In this document: in pieces, positions 7,631-13,498 of the stretch | Layout of the letters: each line of letters opens with the position of its first letter | How positions within the stretch are numbered: the first letter of the stretch is position 1 | Assembly: GCA_017530275.1 (NCBI GenBank) | Contig: JAFXMP010000296.1 | Span: 1 to 14,924, forward strand | Direction: 5' to 3' | Length of the DNA stretch: 14,924 bases | DNA from: Clostridia bacterium | Lineage (GTDB): Bacteria; Bacillota_A; Clostridia; Christensenellales; Aristaeellaceae | Program-made: the position numbers and the translations under genes | The notes under the pieces: generated by a model | Seen by the model: only the letters and a program-made list of their open reading frames with translations | What the model was told of the DNA's origin: nothing | Databases searched by the model: none

Positions 7631-7841
7631 TGCTGCTTCGCAGCATTTCGCGGGCGGGTATTGCATACCCCCCGCGTGCCCCCCGCACGGTTTTTCCTAA
7701 AATTCCTACGGAATTTCCGGGCGGAAAAACCGCAAGGTAGAAAAATTTCTTCTGGTCGTCTTCGCTCCCGTCAGAAATTTTTCGTCCTCACGGCGTACAC
7801 GCCGCCGCTGCGGATTTTCGTCAAGGGGAGTGCCCCTTGAC
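7629..7841. repeat. Block of back-to-back palindromes in the uxuB downstream spacer
   Basis: The 304-base gap between uxuB and the next gene holds no credible coding sequence but at least seven adjacent hairpins. These are AATGCTGC/GCAGCATT (7629-7647); CGCGGG...CCCGCG with a one-base bulge (7649-7676); CGTGC/GCACG (7675-7689); CGGTTTTTCC/GGAAAAACCG (7688-7732) enclosing AAATTCC/GGAATTT (7700-7716); GAAAAATTTCT/AGAAATTTTTC, 11 bp perfect (7740-7783); CGGCGT/ACGCCG (7791-7804); and GTCAAGGGG/CCCCTTGAC (7820-7841). The arrangement suggests a composite dispersed repeat or structured RNA rather than a simple terminator. The first hairpin, directly on the stop codon, may still help end the uxuB transcript. 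Confidence 0.75.
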
Positions 7842-7891
7842 AATCCCCCTGTTCATAGCCACGTACATCATTCCATCCTACCATCGAATCA

Positions 7892-7911
7892 TTGACTGCA
7901 TGTTCAGTCAA
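7892..7911. promoter_or_regulatory. Inverted repeat upstream of the secreted-protein gene
   Basis: A perfect 7-bp inverted repeat, TTGACTG / CAGTCAA with a 6-base centre, lies 7 bases before the AAAGGAAG ribosome binding site (7918-7925) of the next gene. It could be an operator or an mRNA hairpin in the leader. No convincing -35/-10 pair is visible nearby. A TTGACA at 7837-7842 lacks a -10 box at the right distance and is part of a palindrome. Confidence 0.4.
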
Positions 7912-7934
7912 ATAAAAGAAAGGAAGTATCTACC

Positions 7935-8615
7935 ATGAAAAAGATGTTCGCTCTGCTCCTGGCCGTTCTGATGCTGGTCTCCTGCGTGGCTTTCGCCGAA
8001 AACATCCTGGTAGCCGATCCTGAAGAAGTAATGTCCTTTAACCGCAAAGCCCCCGTCACCGATTGGGAAGGCGAATGGGTGCTGGCTGCCGCCTACATCG
8101 GGGAAGACTTCGCCGATGAAAACGACATTGAAGTGACCGGCCTCATCGCCGTACCCGAAAAGGCCATTACCATGACCGTGAAGGCCATCCTGGACGGCAG
8201 CGCCACCGGCTCCGACGCGGGCGTGATGGTGGACCAAGCCGCCTACATCCACACTCATGTGCACGACATCGAGGCCAAGCTGACCTTCGACGCCGCCATC
8301 ACCGATGACGAAGCCACCCTCAAACTGCCCTGGGACGGCTGGGACTGGACCAAGGACGAAGAGTGGACCGGCTGGACCGAAGGCTCCACCTACATCTGCA
8401 AGGGCGTCGGCAAACTGAGCAAGGTCGGCGCGGATGACAAGAGCCTGTATTTCTGCAAGGTGACCGGCGTGGAAAACGAAGCCATCTCCGACGAAAACAT
8501 GAAGTACATGGGCATGAACGAAGCGGGCCAGCTGATCGTTTGCTACAGCGACGATAACATGGTCAAGAAGGATGGCGACGTGGCCTTCGCCTACATTTTC
8601 GTCAAGGCCGAATGA
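7935..8615 (+). CDS. Secreted protein of unknown function, possibly lipocalin-like
   Basis: The 226-residue product has a clear export signal: MKKMF, then a hydrophobic core (residues 6-18), then AFA followed by E22, a good signal peptidase I site. LVSC (14-17) also fits a loose lipobox, so a lipoprotein anchored at C17 is an alternative. The mature part is acidic and beta-rich. It has a WEGEWVLAAAYIGED segment (about 44-58) near its start, repeated aromatic and tryptophan pairs (WDGWDW, WTGW) in the middle, and alternating strands to the end. This layout resembles small lipocalin-like secreted proteins of Clostridia, but I cannot assign a family with certainty. AAAGGAAG at 7918-7925 sets the start. 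A strong terminator follows 30 bases after the stop, so it is probably a single-gene transcript or the last gene of one. Confidence 0.82.
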   Translation: MKKMFALLLAVLMLVSCVAFAENILVADPEEVMSFNRKAPVTDWEGEWVLAAAYIGEDFADENDIEVTGLIAVPEKAITMTVKAILDGSATGSDAGVMVDQAAYIHTHVHDIEAKLTFDAAITDDEATLKLPWDGWDWTKDEEWTGWTEGSTYICKGVGKLSKVGADDKSLYFCKVTGVENEAISDENMKYMGMNEAGQLIVCYSDDNMVKKDGDVAFAYIFVKAE

Positions 8616-8645
8616 TCCGCTGAATCGCTCCCCTGACACCAGACG

Positions 8646-8679
8646 AAAAGCCTGTCCCATGAATCCGGGGCAGGCTTTT
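8646..8679 (+). terminator. Rho-independent terminator after the secreted-protein gene
   Basis: A 13-bp stem, AAAAGCCTGTCCC (8646-8658) with GGGGCAGGCTTTT (8667-8679), has one G-T pair and an 8-base loop. The stem ends in a T run on the plus strand and mirrors to a T run on the minus strand, so it may work in both directions. It lies 30 bases after the stop codon of the secreted-protein gene. Confidence 0.88.
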
Positions 8680-8754
8680 CATTGGTCGCGAAGCAGCGCT
8701 TTGGTCCATTCACGATGGGAAAACGCCCAGTTACGATGTACCTGTCATAGATAG

Positions 8755-9159
8755 ATTTTGCAAACGTTTCTGCCGGGCGTTCAGGGAAGAATCATGGATT
8801 TGACGCTGACGCTTCACGCCCAAAACAGCGCCTGCCGCCGTTTTACCCTGCACGTCGCCAAGGACAGCGAACATTATGTGCAGATCCGCTGTGACCTGGC
8901 GCGTGGTGAACTGGTCTTTGACAGGAGCCACGGCGGGTCTCATCGGGATATCGCCCATACCCGCCACGTGAAGGCCGAAGTGCAGGATGGAAAGCTCACC
9001 CTGCGGCTGCTCATGGACAAGGAAAGCATCGAATTGTTCATTAACGGCGGGGAACGGGTGGTCACTTCTCTGATTCCCACGCCTCTGGAAGCGGATCAAA
9101 TCACCTTCGCCGCTGACGCGCCGCTTCCCATTTCGGTGGAAGCGCATCATTTGAAATGA
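8755..9159 (+). pseudogene. Orphan C-terminal module of a GH32 fructan/sucrose hydrolase
   Basis: The reading frame opens after a stop at 8752-8754 and ends at 9159. The protein from residue GELVFDRSHGG (8908 onward) through LRLLMDKESIELFINGGE (9001-9054) matches the pattern of the C-terminal beta-sandwich of GH32 enzymes (invertase, levanase, fructosidase), which ends with a strand carrying a D-x-x-S-x-E-x-F-x-N-x-G pattern. The N-terminal five-bladed propeller with its catalytic Asp and Glu, about 300 residues, is absent, and the 75 bases between the preceding terminator and this frame do not encode it. An ATG at 8794 with a weak AGGGAAGA before it could give a 121-residue protein, so a free-standing beta-sandwich is possible. 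A gene remnant is the simpler reading. Confidence 0.72.
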
Positions 9160-9181
9160 TCCATCGGCCTTTCCCGGTTTT

Positions 9182-9348
9182 ATGGCCATCTTCATCATTG
9201 ACCTGAGCAATACATCGGCGAAGAACTGTACCTGGAACGGTGGGACGAGGAAAGCCCCGGCTCCTGGGCGGCTGCCTTCTTCGATGAAGCCGTCACCCTG
9301 TACGACGAAATTCCCGGTTACAAGACCATGTTTGATCTTGTGAAGAAT
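9182..9348 (+). pseudogene. Unrecognised protein fragment with apparent frameshift
   Basis: Translation from an ATG at 9182 gives MAIFIIDLSN and then low-complexity residues. Switching frame at about 9202 gives EQYIGEELYLERWDEESP followed by GSWAAAFFDEAVTLYDEIPGY and KTMFDLVKNS, which has the acidic, aromatic-rich make-up of real protein. A stop (TGA, 9199-9201) lies in the second frame just before this stretch, so the two pieces look like one gene joined by a frameshift. The second frame then runs without a stop into the leuD terminator and the leuD antisense strand, so its own C-terminus is missing. I cannot name the family. With the GH32 remnant next to it, the stretch looks like decayed DNA. 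Confidence 0.4.
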
Positions 9349-9366
9349 AGCGCTTGCTCTTCATTC

Positions 9367-9398
9367 AAAAACCGCCTCCGATGCCGGAAGCGGCTTTT
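9367..9398 (-). terminator. Rho-independent terminator of leuD
   Basis: A 13-bp stem pairs 9367-9379 (AAAAACCGCCTCC) with 9386-9398 (GGAAGCGGCTTTT), with two wobble or mismatch positions and a 6-base loop. Read on the minus strand it ends in a run of five T, 21 bases after the leuD stop codon at 9420-9422. The stem also ends in four T on the plus strand, so it may insulate both sides. Confidence 0.8.
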
Positions 9399-9419
9399 GC
9401 GTTTCAAGCGTATTATGGT

Positions 9420-9920
9420 CTATTTCCCAAACCTGGCCCGCATCATGGGTTTGATGCCGCCGGCTTCCAGGATCTTCATGGCCTGTTCGCCCAATTGTTC
9501 GCAGGGCAGGGTTTCGCCGGTTTCCAGGATGGTCACGGTGCCCGCGTCCAAATCCAGGGTCAGGGTCTGGCCGTCCTTTACATGCCGGCTGATGCCCTTG
9601 CAGATCACGGGCAGTAGACCTAAGTTCACGGCGTTGCGGAAGAAAATGCGGGCAAAGGAATCGGCCAGCACAGCGGACGCGCCCATGTTCAGCAGGGCGA
9701 TGGGAGCGTGCTCCCGGCTGGAGCCGCAGCCGAAATTCCGTCCCGCCACCACGATGCCGCCCTGGGGAAAGTTGGGCGCTATGGATTCGCTGACACCGCA
9801 CAGGCAATGGCTGCCGATTTCCTTGGGATCGGTGATTGCCAGGAAGCGGCCGGGATAAATCTGATCGGTGTCGATGTTGTCGCCCACGACGATGATCTTT
9901 CCGGTGATTTTGGTGTTCAT
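9420..9920 (-). CDS. leuD: Isopropylmalate isomerase-type hydro-lyase, small subunit
   Basis: This is the swivel-domain subunit of an aconitase-superfamily hydro-lyase that partners the large subunit encoded upstream. It has 166 residues, the short LeuD type shared by archaea and many Clostridia. Marks are GDNIDTDQIYPGRFL (13-27) and GRNFGCGSSREHAPIAL (60-76), the conserved substrate-side loops. The specificity loop after GR reads FLAITDP (26-32). It lacks the arginine of the YLRT loop reported for methanogen homoaconitase, but it is also not the classical isopropylmalate sequence. AAGGAGG (9929-9935) is 8 bases from the ATG at 9920, which favours this start over the ATG at 9926 (2 bases). 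It follows leuC after an unusually long 141-base gap that contains a dispersed hairpin. The real substrate may be isopropylmalate, dimethylmalate or another 2-hydroxy-diacid. Confidence 0.87.
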   Translation of the reverse strand: MNTKITGKIIVVGDNIDTDQIYPGRFLAITDPKEIGSHCLCGVSESIAPNFPQGGIVVAGRNFGCGSSREHAPIALLNMGASAVLADSFARIFFRNAVNLGLLPVICKGISRHVKDGQTLTLDLDAGTVTILETGETLPCEQLGEQAMKILEAGGIKPMMRARFGK

Positions 9921-9989
9921 ATGCATTGCCTCCTTGAAAAACTCCTCCAAGTTATTTATGCTTCGTGGATAAGATTCTGAAAAAAAGGT

Positions 9990-10052
9990 GGCTTTCTTGG
10001 AAGGGGGTCTGGGGGGAACCGTTCTTTGGCCCCCAAAGAATGGTTCCCCCAG
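9990..10052. repeat. GGGGTCTGGGGG-type dispersed hairpin, copy A (inside leuC-leuD gap)
   Basis: A 19-base leader (9990-10008, GGCTTTCTTGG then AAGGGGGT) precedes a hairpin with left arm 10009-10029, loop CCC and right arm 10033-10052. The arms pair over 20 bp with a G-T pair and one unpaired G. The same leader and hairpin recur at 14846-14909 with compensatory stem changes. It lies 9 bases after the leuC stop codon, within the leuCD transcript. On the minus strand a T7 run (9981-9987 as A on plus) follows about 20 bases after the stem, so partial termination between leuC and leuD is conceivable. Confidence 0.85.
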
Positions 10053-10061
10053 CAGTAAACT

Positions 10062-11324
10062 TTACTCCAGATAGGGCCGGGGATCGGAGATGCGCCCGTT
10101 CAGGATGCTGGCCGCCACGGTGGCGGGGCTGGCCAGGTACATGAGGGCTTCGGTGGAACCCATGCGGCCGGGGAAATTGCGGTTGGTGCTGGTGATGCAC
10201 ACTTCGCCGGGAGCTAAGATGCCTTCGTGCGCACCCAAGCATGCGCCGCAGCCGGGGGTGGTGATGGTGGCTCCCGCGTCCATCAGGTCCTGGATATACC
10301 CCTTGGCGATGCATTCCTGCATGACCTCGCGGGATGCGGGCACGATAATGAGCCGGGTATAGGCGGGAATGTGCTTGCCCTTGAGGATTTTGGCGGCGAT
10401 GGCGATATCCTCCGTGCGCCCGCCGGTGCAGGAGCCGATGTAGCCTTGATCCAGCTTCACTTCGCCATGGACGATCACTTCGGACAGGGGATGCACGTTT
10501 TCCACGGAGCTGGGGCAGGCCAATTCAGGCTCCAATTTGCTTACATCAAAGACATGGCTTTCGGCGTACCGGTAGCCGGGATCGGTGAACTGGACTTCAT
10601 AGGTCCGTACCGCCCGTTGGTTCACATAGTCCAGCACGTCCTGATTGGGCTGCATATAGGCGGTCTTCGCGCCCATTTCCACAGCCATGTTGCAGATGGT
10701 CATGCGGCCCGCCACGTTGAGGTTTTCCACATAACTGCCGGTAAAGTCGATGGCCTTGTACACCGCGCCGTCCGCCCGGATTTTGCCCAGCACCGCCAGC
10801 ACCACGTCCTTGGGGTATACGCCCTTGGGGGCTTCGCCCTCCAGCCGCACTTCGATGATCTCCGGCACCCGGAACCACAGCTCTCCGGTCATGAGGATGG
10901 TGGCCATGTCCGTGGCCCCGCAGCCCGTGCCCATGGCCCCGAACGCGCCGTGGGTGGTGGTGTGGCTGTCCGTCGTCACCACGATCATGCCGGGATAGAT
11001 GACGCCCGCTTCGGGCATCACCTGATGGCACACGCCGCAGTTGGTGTCAAAATGGAATTTCAGGTTGTTCTTTTGCGCGAATTCCCGCATTTCCCTGTGA
11101 TTGGACGCGCTCTTGATGTCCGGGCAGGGGGCGTAATGATCAAAGACGAAGGCGCAGCGGGTGTTGTCCCATACTTTTTCACCGCCCATCTCATAAAAGG
11201 AATACACCGTTTGCAGGTACAGGTCGTTGATTTCCGCGAAATCCACCCTGGCGGTGACGATTTCCCCGGTGCGGACTTCCTTCCGCCCGCTGTTTTTGGC
11301 CAAGATTTTTTCAATGGCGTGCAT
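10062..11324 (-). CDS. leuC: Isopropylmalate isomerase-type hydro-lyase, large subunit
   Basis: This is the catalytic [4Fe-4S] subunit of a heterodimeric hydro-lyase that isomerises or dehydrates a 2-hydroxy-dicarboxylic or tricarboxylic acid in the cytoplasm. It has 420 residues, the short LeuC type. Cluster ligands are C299 in GSCTGG and C359/C362 in PGCGACLG. Other aconitase marks are FDHYAPCPD (61-69), TTDSHTTTHGAFG (117-129) and TNRNFPGRMGS (380-390). The start at 11324 is set by AAGGAGGA (11331-11338), 6 bases upstream. A longer in-frame reading toward 12140 crosses the promoter, the operator and the divergent regulator and is not real. Transcription should start near 11384 from the promoter at 11391-11419, over a 30-bp palindromic operator. 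With no leuA or leuB here and a GntR regulator alongside, a catabolic role (for example a methylmalate-type substrate) is as likely as leucine synthesis. Confidence 0.88.
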   Translation of the reverse strand: MHAIEKILAKNSGRKEVRTGEIVTARVDFAEINDLYLQTVYSFYEMGGEKVWDNTRCAFVFDHYAPCPDIKSASNHREMREFAQKNNLKFHFDTNCGVCHQVMPEAGVIYPGMIVVTTDSHTTTHGAFGAMGTGCGATDMATILMTGELWFRVPEIIEVRLEGEAPKGVYPKDVVLAVLGKIRADGAVYKAIDFTGSYVENLNVAGRMTICNMAVEMGAKTAYMQPNQDVLDYVNQRAVRTYEVQFTDPGYRYAESHVFDVSKLEPELACPSSVENVHPLSEVIVHGEVKLDQGYIGSCTGGRTEDIAIAAKILKGKHIPAYTRLIIVPASREVMQECIAKGYIQDLMDAGATITTPGCGACLGAHEGILAPGEVCITSTNRNFPGRMGSTEALMYLASPATVAASILNGRISDPRPYLE

Positions 11325-11354
11325 AAGCCTTCCTCCTTGTCGCTCGTGTTTTGT

Positions 11355-11384
11355 AAATTGAATATCGTATACGATATTCAATTT
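11355..11384. promoter_or_regulatory. Perfect 30-bp palindromic operator upstream of leuC
   Basis: Each half-site is AAATTGAATATCGTA and the second half is its exact reverse complement, with no spacer. The core ATCGTATACGAT fits the short AT-flanked palindromes bound by GntR/FCD-type dimers. It begins at the predicted leuC transcription start, just downstream of the -10 box at 11391-11396, a position where a bound repressor would block initiation or early elongation. The divergent GntR gene is the obvious candidate ligand. The 10-base half TATACGATAT recurs at 11480-11489. Confidence 0.85.
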
Positions 11385-11390
11385 GATAAC

Positions 11391-11419
11391 ATAATAACAC
11401 AGCCGCGAGGAAAAAGCAA
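11391..11419 (-). promoter_or_regulatory. Sigma-A promoter of leuC
   Basis: On the minus strand TTGCTT (-35, plus positions 11414-11419) and TATTAT (-10, plus positions 11391-11396) are separated by exactly 17 bases. The expected start is near 11384, at the edge of the palindromic operator. Confidence 0.78.
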
Positions 11420-11442
11420 GCCCTTTCGCCGTACTTTTTCGA

Positions 11443-11471
11443 TTGATTTTTATCTCCGCACAGGCTATAAT
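11443..11471 (+). promoter_or_regulatory. Sigma-A promoter of the GntR regulator gene
   Basis: TTGATT (11443-11448) and TATAAT (11466-11471) are separated by 17 bases, which is a near-consensus promoter. The expected start, about 11478-11480, coincides with the second operator-like sequence. Confidence 0.82.
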
Positions 11472-11479
11472 TTTGATTA

Positions 11480-11489
11480 TATACGATAT
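11480..11489. promoter_or_regulatory. Second operator-like half-site at the gntR transcription start
   Basis: TATACGATAT is identical to positions 11368-11377 inside the 30-bp palindrome. The other half is degenerate (GATTA on the left). It lies on the predicted +1 of gntR, so weak autorepression is a reasonable inference. Confidence 0.6.
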
Positions 11490-11510
11490 GCAAAGAAAGA
11501 GGGCTGCTTT

Positions 11511-12149
11511 GTGGAGACATTGGAACTGCTGCCAGTACGGGTGCGGATCACCGCGATCCTGCGGAAAGCCATTTATTCCGGCGAATACAAAAGCGGGGAC
11601 GAACTGAGTTTGACAGAAATCGCCGCCCAATTGGGCATCAGCCGCACCCCGGTGCGGGAAGCTTTTCAGGTGCTGGAAAGCGAAGGCCTGATCACCCTGC
11701 GGATGAACAAAGGGGCCATCGTCAACAACATCGACAGGAAATTCATCCAGGATATTTTTGAAATGCGCATCCTGCTGGAATCGGAAGCGGCGTACCGCGC
11801 GGCCCAAAATGGGATGAAAACCGAAAAGCTGCTGGAGAGGCTTTCTGACCTGCGCGAGCATTTGGATGCCATCAACGTGGCGGAGTATGAAAAGCTGAAT
11901 CAGGAGATTCATCAATCCATCTGGCGGGCGGCGGACAATCACCAATTGACCGGTTATCTGATGGACTTGTGGAACGGCCCCAGCGTGGGACACGGCGACA
12001 GCGCTGCTCAGCATCATTATGAAAGCTCCACCCATGAGCATATCGCCATTCTCCAGGCCATCCGGGACGGAAAGCCGGAGGAAGCAAAAAAAGCCATGAC
12101 CGGGCACATCAGCCGGAGCATGGCGAACATCCTGGAGCATAGGACATAA
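11511..12149 (+). CDS. GntR-family transcriptional regulator, FCD (FadR-like) subgroup
   Basis: This is a ligand-responsive DNA-binding dimer of 212 residues. The N-terminal winged helix-turn-helix covers about 5-72, with the recognition segment LTEIAAQLGISRTPVREAF (34-52) and the wing ITLRMNKGAIV (61-71). The C-terminal all-helical FCD domain covers about 78-208. H134 in NQEIH, H177 in THEH and H199 in MTGH match the metal-binding histidines of this domain, which usually bind a carboxylate effector through the metal. The start is GTG at 11511 with GAAAGAGGG (11495-11503) 7 bases before it. The open frame continues far upstream, but the promoter at 11443-11471 rules out a longer protein. It diverges from leuC, with palindromes at both predicted start sites, so it most likely represses the leuCD pair and itself, with release by an organic acid. 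Confidence 0.9.
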   Translation: METLELLPVRVRITAILRKAIYSGEYKSGDELSLTEIAAQLGISRTPVREAFQVLESEGLITLRMNKGAIVNNIDRKFIQDIFEMRILLESEAAYRAAQNGMKTEKLLERLSDLREHLDAINVAEYEKLNQEIHQSIWRAADNHQLTGYLMDLWNGPSVGHGDSAAQHHYESSTHEHIAILQAIRDGKPEEAKKAMTGHISRSMANILEHRT

Positions 12150-12158
12150 TCGTGATGA

Positions 12159-12637
12159 TTATTCTGTTGTTACCGGCAGGTTTCTCTTTCCCGTGATCTC
12201 CGAAAGCACCGCCTTGACCACATACAGATGTTCCAATGCTCGGCAGCGATCAAGCGAATAATCCATATACCCGTAATGCTCTGTGAGTAACTTCAATCCG
12301 TGCTTGATTTCCTGTTCATCTTCAACGATCCGGCACTCTCCGAAACCGATCACGCTCTCGTATCGGGTGGTAATGCCGTGATTTGTCGTTTCTGTCCGTA
12401 TGAAGATATCGCCCTCCAAGCAAATGCGAGGGTCTTTCTTCAACAGTTCCAGTTTCATGCCCTCTCTGGCGCAATGGAAGTATACGATCACATTCCATTC
12501 ACCAGTTCGGCACCAAAGGAAACCGGAACCACATAAGGGTATTCCTCTCCCCGGAAGGCCACCCGCACAGTGTCGCAGCGGTTCAATATGTCAAAAATCT
12601 CATCCAAACTTTGCACTTCCCGATCCTTGCGTCTCAT
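12159..12637 (-). pseudogene. Pyridoxamine 5'-phosphate oxidase-fold (NimA-like) flavoprotein gene, frameshifted
   Basis: The first frame (12637-12488) begins MRRKDREVQSLDEIFDILNR and ends after VNGM with TGA. The second frame (12491-12159) begins at an overlapping GTG and continues VIVYFHCAREGMKLELLKKD to the end. Together they give about 158 residues, the usual length of the NimA-like FMN-binding split-barrel family, with its expected order: a basic MRRKDREV start, VPVSFG strand, YFHCAREGMK strand and IGFGECRIVED strand. The junction ATGTGATC is explained by loss of one G from an ATG-GTG sequence. No slippery heptamer is visible there. The start has GGGAG at 12647-12651, 9 bases upstream. 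The gene ends 9 bases from the convergent gntR. A sequencing or assembly error is possible. If real, the protein would be inactive unless translation restarts at the GTG. Confidence 0.8.
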
Positions 12638-12652
12638 GCCGTCCATCTCCCA

Positions 12653-12675
12653 GCCCCGATCCATCAGGACGGGGC
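12653..12675. repeat. Hairpin between ccsA and the NimA-like gene
   Basis: GCCCCG (12653-12658) pairs with CGGGGC (12670-12675), with a possible GGA/TCC extension of the stem toward the loop. It lies 7 bases after the ccsA stop codon on the minus strand. No T run follows, so it is at best a weak terminator. It might separate expression of ccsA from the next gene. Confidence 0.5.
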
Positions 12676-12682
12676 AATCGTT

Positions 12683-13480
12683 TTACGCGCTTGCGTAAGA
12701 ATGCAGCCCGGGGAGCAGCAGGTTGACCCCAGCGAAGGTAAAGATCACCAGAATAAAGGCAATGATGGCCAGCCAGGCCATGCGCTTTCCCTGCCATTTC
12801 AGGCGCAGCCGCTGGTGGAGATAGATGGCGTAGAAGATCCATGTGATCAGCGCCCAGGTCTCCTTGGGATCCCAGCTCCACCAGGTGCTCCACGCCTGCT
12901 CCGCCCAAATGGCCCCAGAAAAGATCACCACGGTCAGCAGCAGGAAGCCCAAGCTGACGACCCGATAGCCCATATAATCCATCTGCCGCATTTTACTGTC
13001 TTTTTCTTCTTTTCCCTTCTTCAGCTGGATCAGATACCCCGCGCCCAGCCCCGCGGCAATGGCGAAGGCGGCATAGGAAAAAGCTGCGGAACCGATATGC
13101 AGGGCGAACCAGGTGGAACGCAGGGCGGGCATGATGTCCTTGATCTGCATGGGCTGGAAAGCCGCGTAGCTGAGGATCAGAAACGTCATGGGCATGGCCG
13201 CGGTCATCACCCACTCCTGTTTCAGCCTTGTGAACAAAACAAAGCCCAGCACCGTAATGGCCCAGGCAAAGCCGGAGGCGAACTCGAATTGATTGGCCAG
13301 CGGCAGCCGTCCGGCTGCAATGCCCCGCCAGACCGAGTAAGCCGTATGCAGCCCGAAGCCCACGAGAAATGCGATCCGGGCGGCTTTGTGGATGCTTTCT
13401 TTTTTCATGGCGGAAGCAACGAACTGCATCTTCATGGCTATAAAATAAACCACCAGACCGGCGAAAAAACAAATATCCAT
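12683..13480 (-). CDS. ccsA: Cytochrome c assembly protein CcsA/ResC
   Basis: This membrane protein exports and presents haem for attachment to apocytochromes c on the outer face of the membrane (System II, with ResB/Ccs1). It has 265 residues and about eight membrane segments. The haem-handling WWD motif is seen as WWSWDPKETW (200-209) in an external loop, and candidate haem-ligand histidines are H45, H128, H222 and H260. The ATG at 13480 is preferred because GGAGG (13490-13494) is 9 bases away; the in-frame ATG at 13489 would have no spacing. The gap after the resB stop is 18 bases, so the two genes are cotranscribed as the family normally is. A tail of a few residues (HSYASA) closes the protein right after the last histidine, as expected for a short CcsA. 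Confidence 0.92.
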   Translation of the reverse strand: MDICFFAGLVVYFIAMKMQFVASAMKKESIHKAARIAFLVGFGLHTAYSVWRGIAAGRLPLANQFEFASGFAWAITVLGFVLFTRLKQEWVMTAAMPMTFLILSYAAFQPMQIKDIMPALRSTWFALHIGSAAFSYAAFAIAAGLGAGYLIQLKKGKEEKDSKMRQMDYMGYRVVSLGFLLLTVVIFSGAIWAEQAWSTWWSWDPKETWALITWIFYAIYLHQRLRLKWQGKRMAWLAIIAFILVIFTFAGVNLLLPGLHSYASA

Positions 13481-13498
13481 GTTTCCCATCCTCCATGT

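Noticed and set aside
7837..7865. TTGACA as the -35 box of the secreted-protein gene
   Set aside because: No -10-like sequence lies 16-18 bases downstream, and the hexamer is part of the GTCAAGGGG/CCCCTTGAC hairpin.
9328..9858. Plus-strand open frame across the leuD region
   Set aside because: Most of it is antisense to leuD. Only the first few codons continue the unrecognised fragment at 9202-9348.
10227..11510. Very long N-terminal extension of the GntR regulator
   Set aside because: The frame stays open upstream only because it is antisense to leuC. The promoter at 11443-11471 and the ribosome binding site before GTG 11511 place the real start.
11325..12140. N-terminal extension of LeuC across the divergent gene
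   Set aside because: The frame crosses the promoter, the operator and gntR. AAGGAGGA before the ATG at 11324 and the normal LeuC N-terminus fix the start.
12485..12497. Programmed -1 ribosomal frameshift in the NimA-like gene
   Set aside because: There is no slippery heptamer and no clear downstream pseudoknot, and the family does not use frameshifting. A one-base deletion is simpler.
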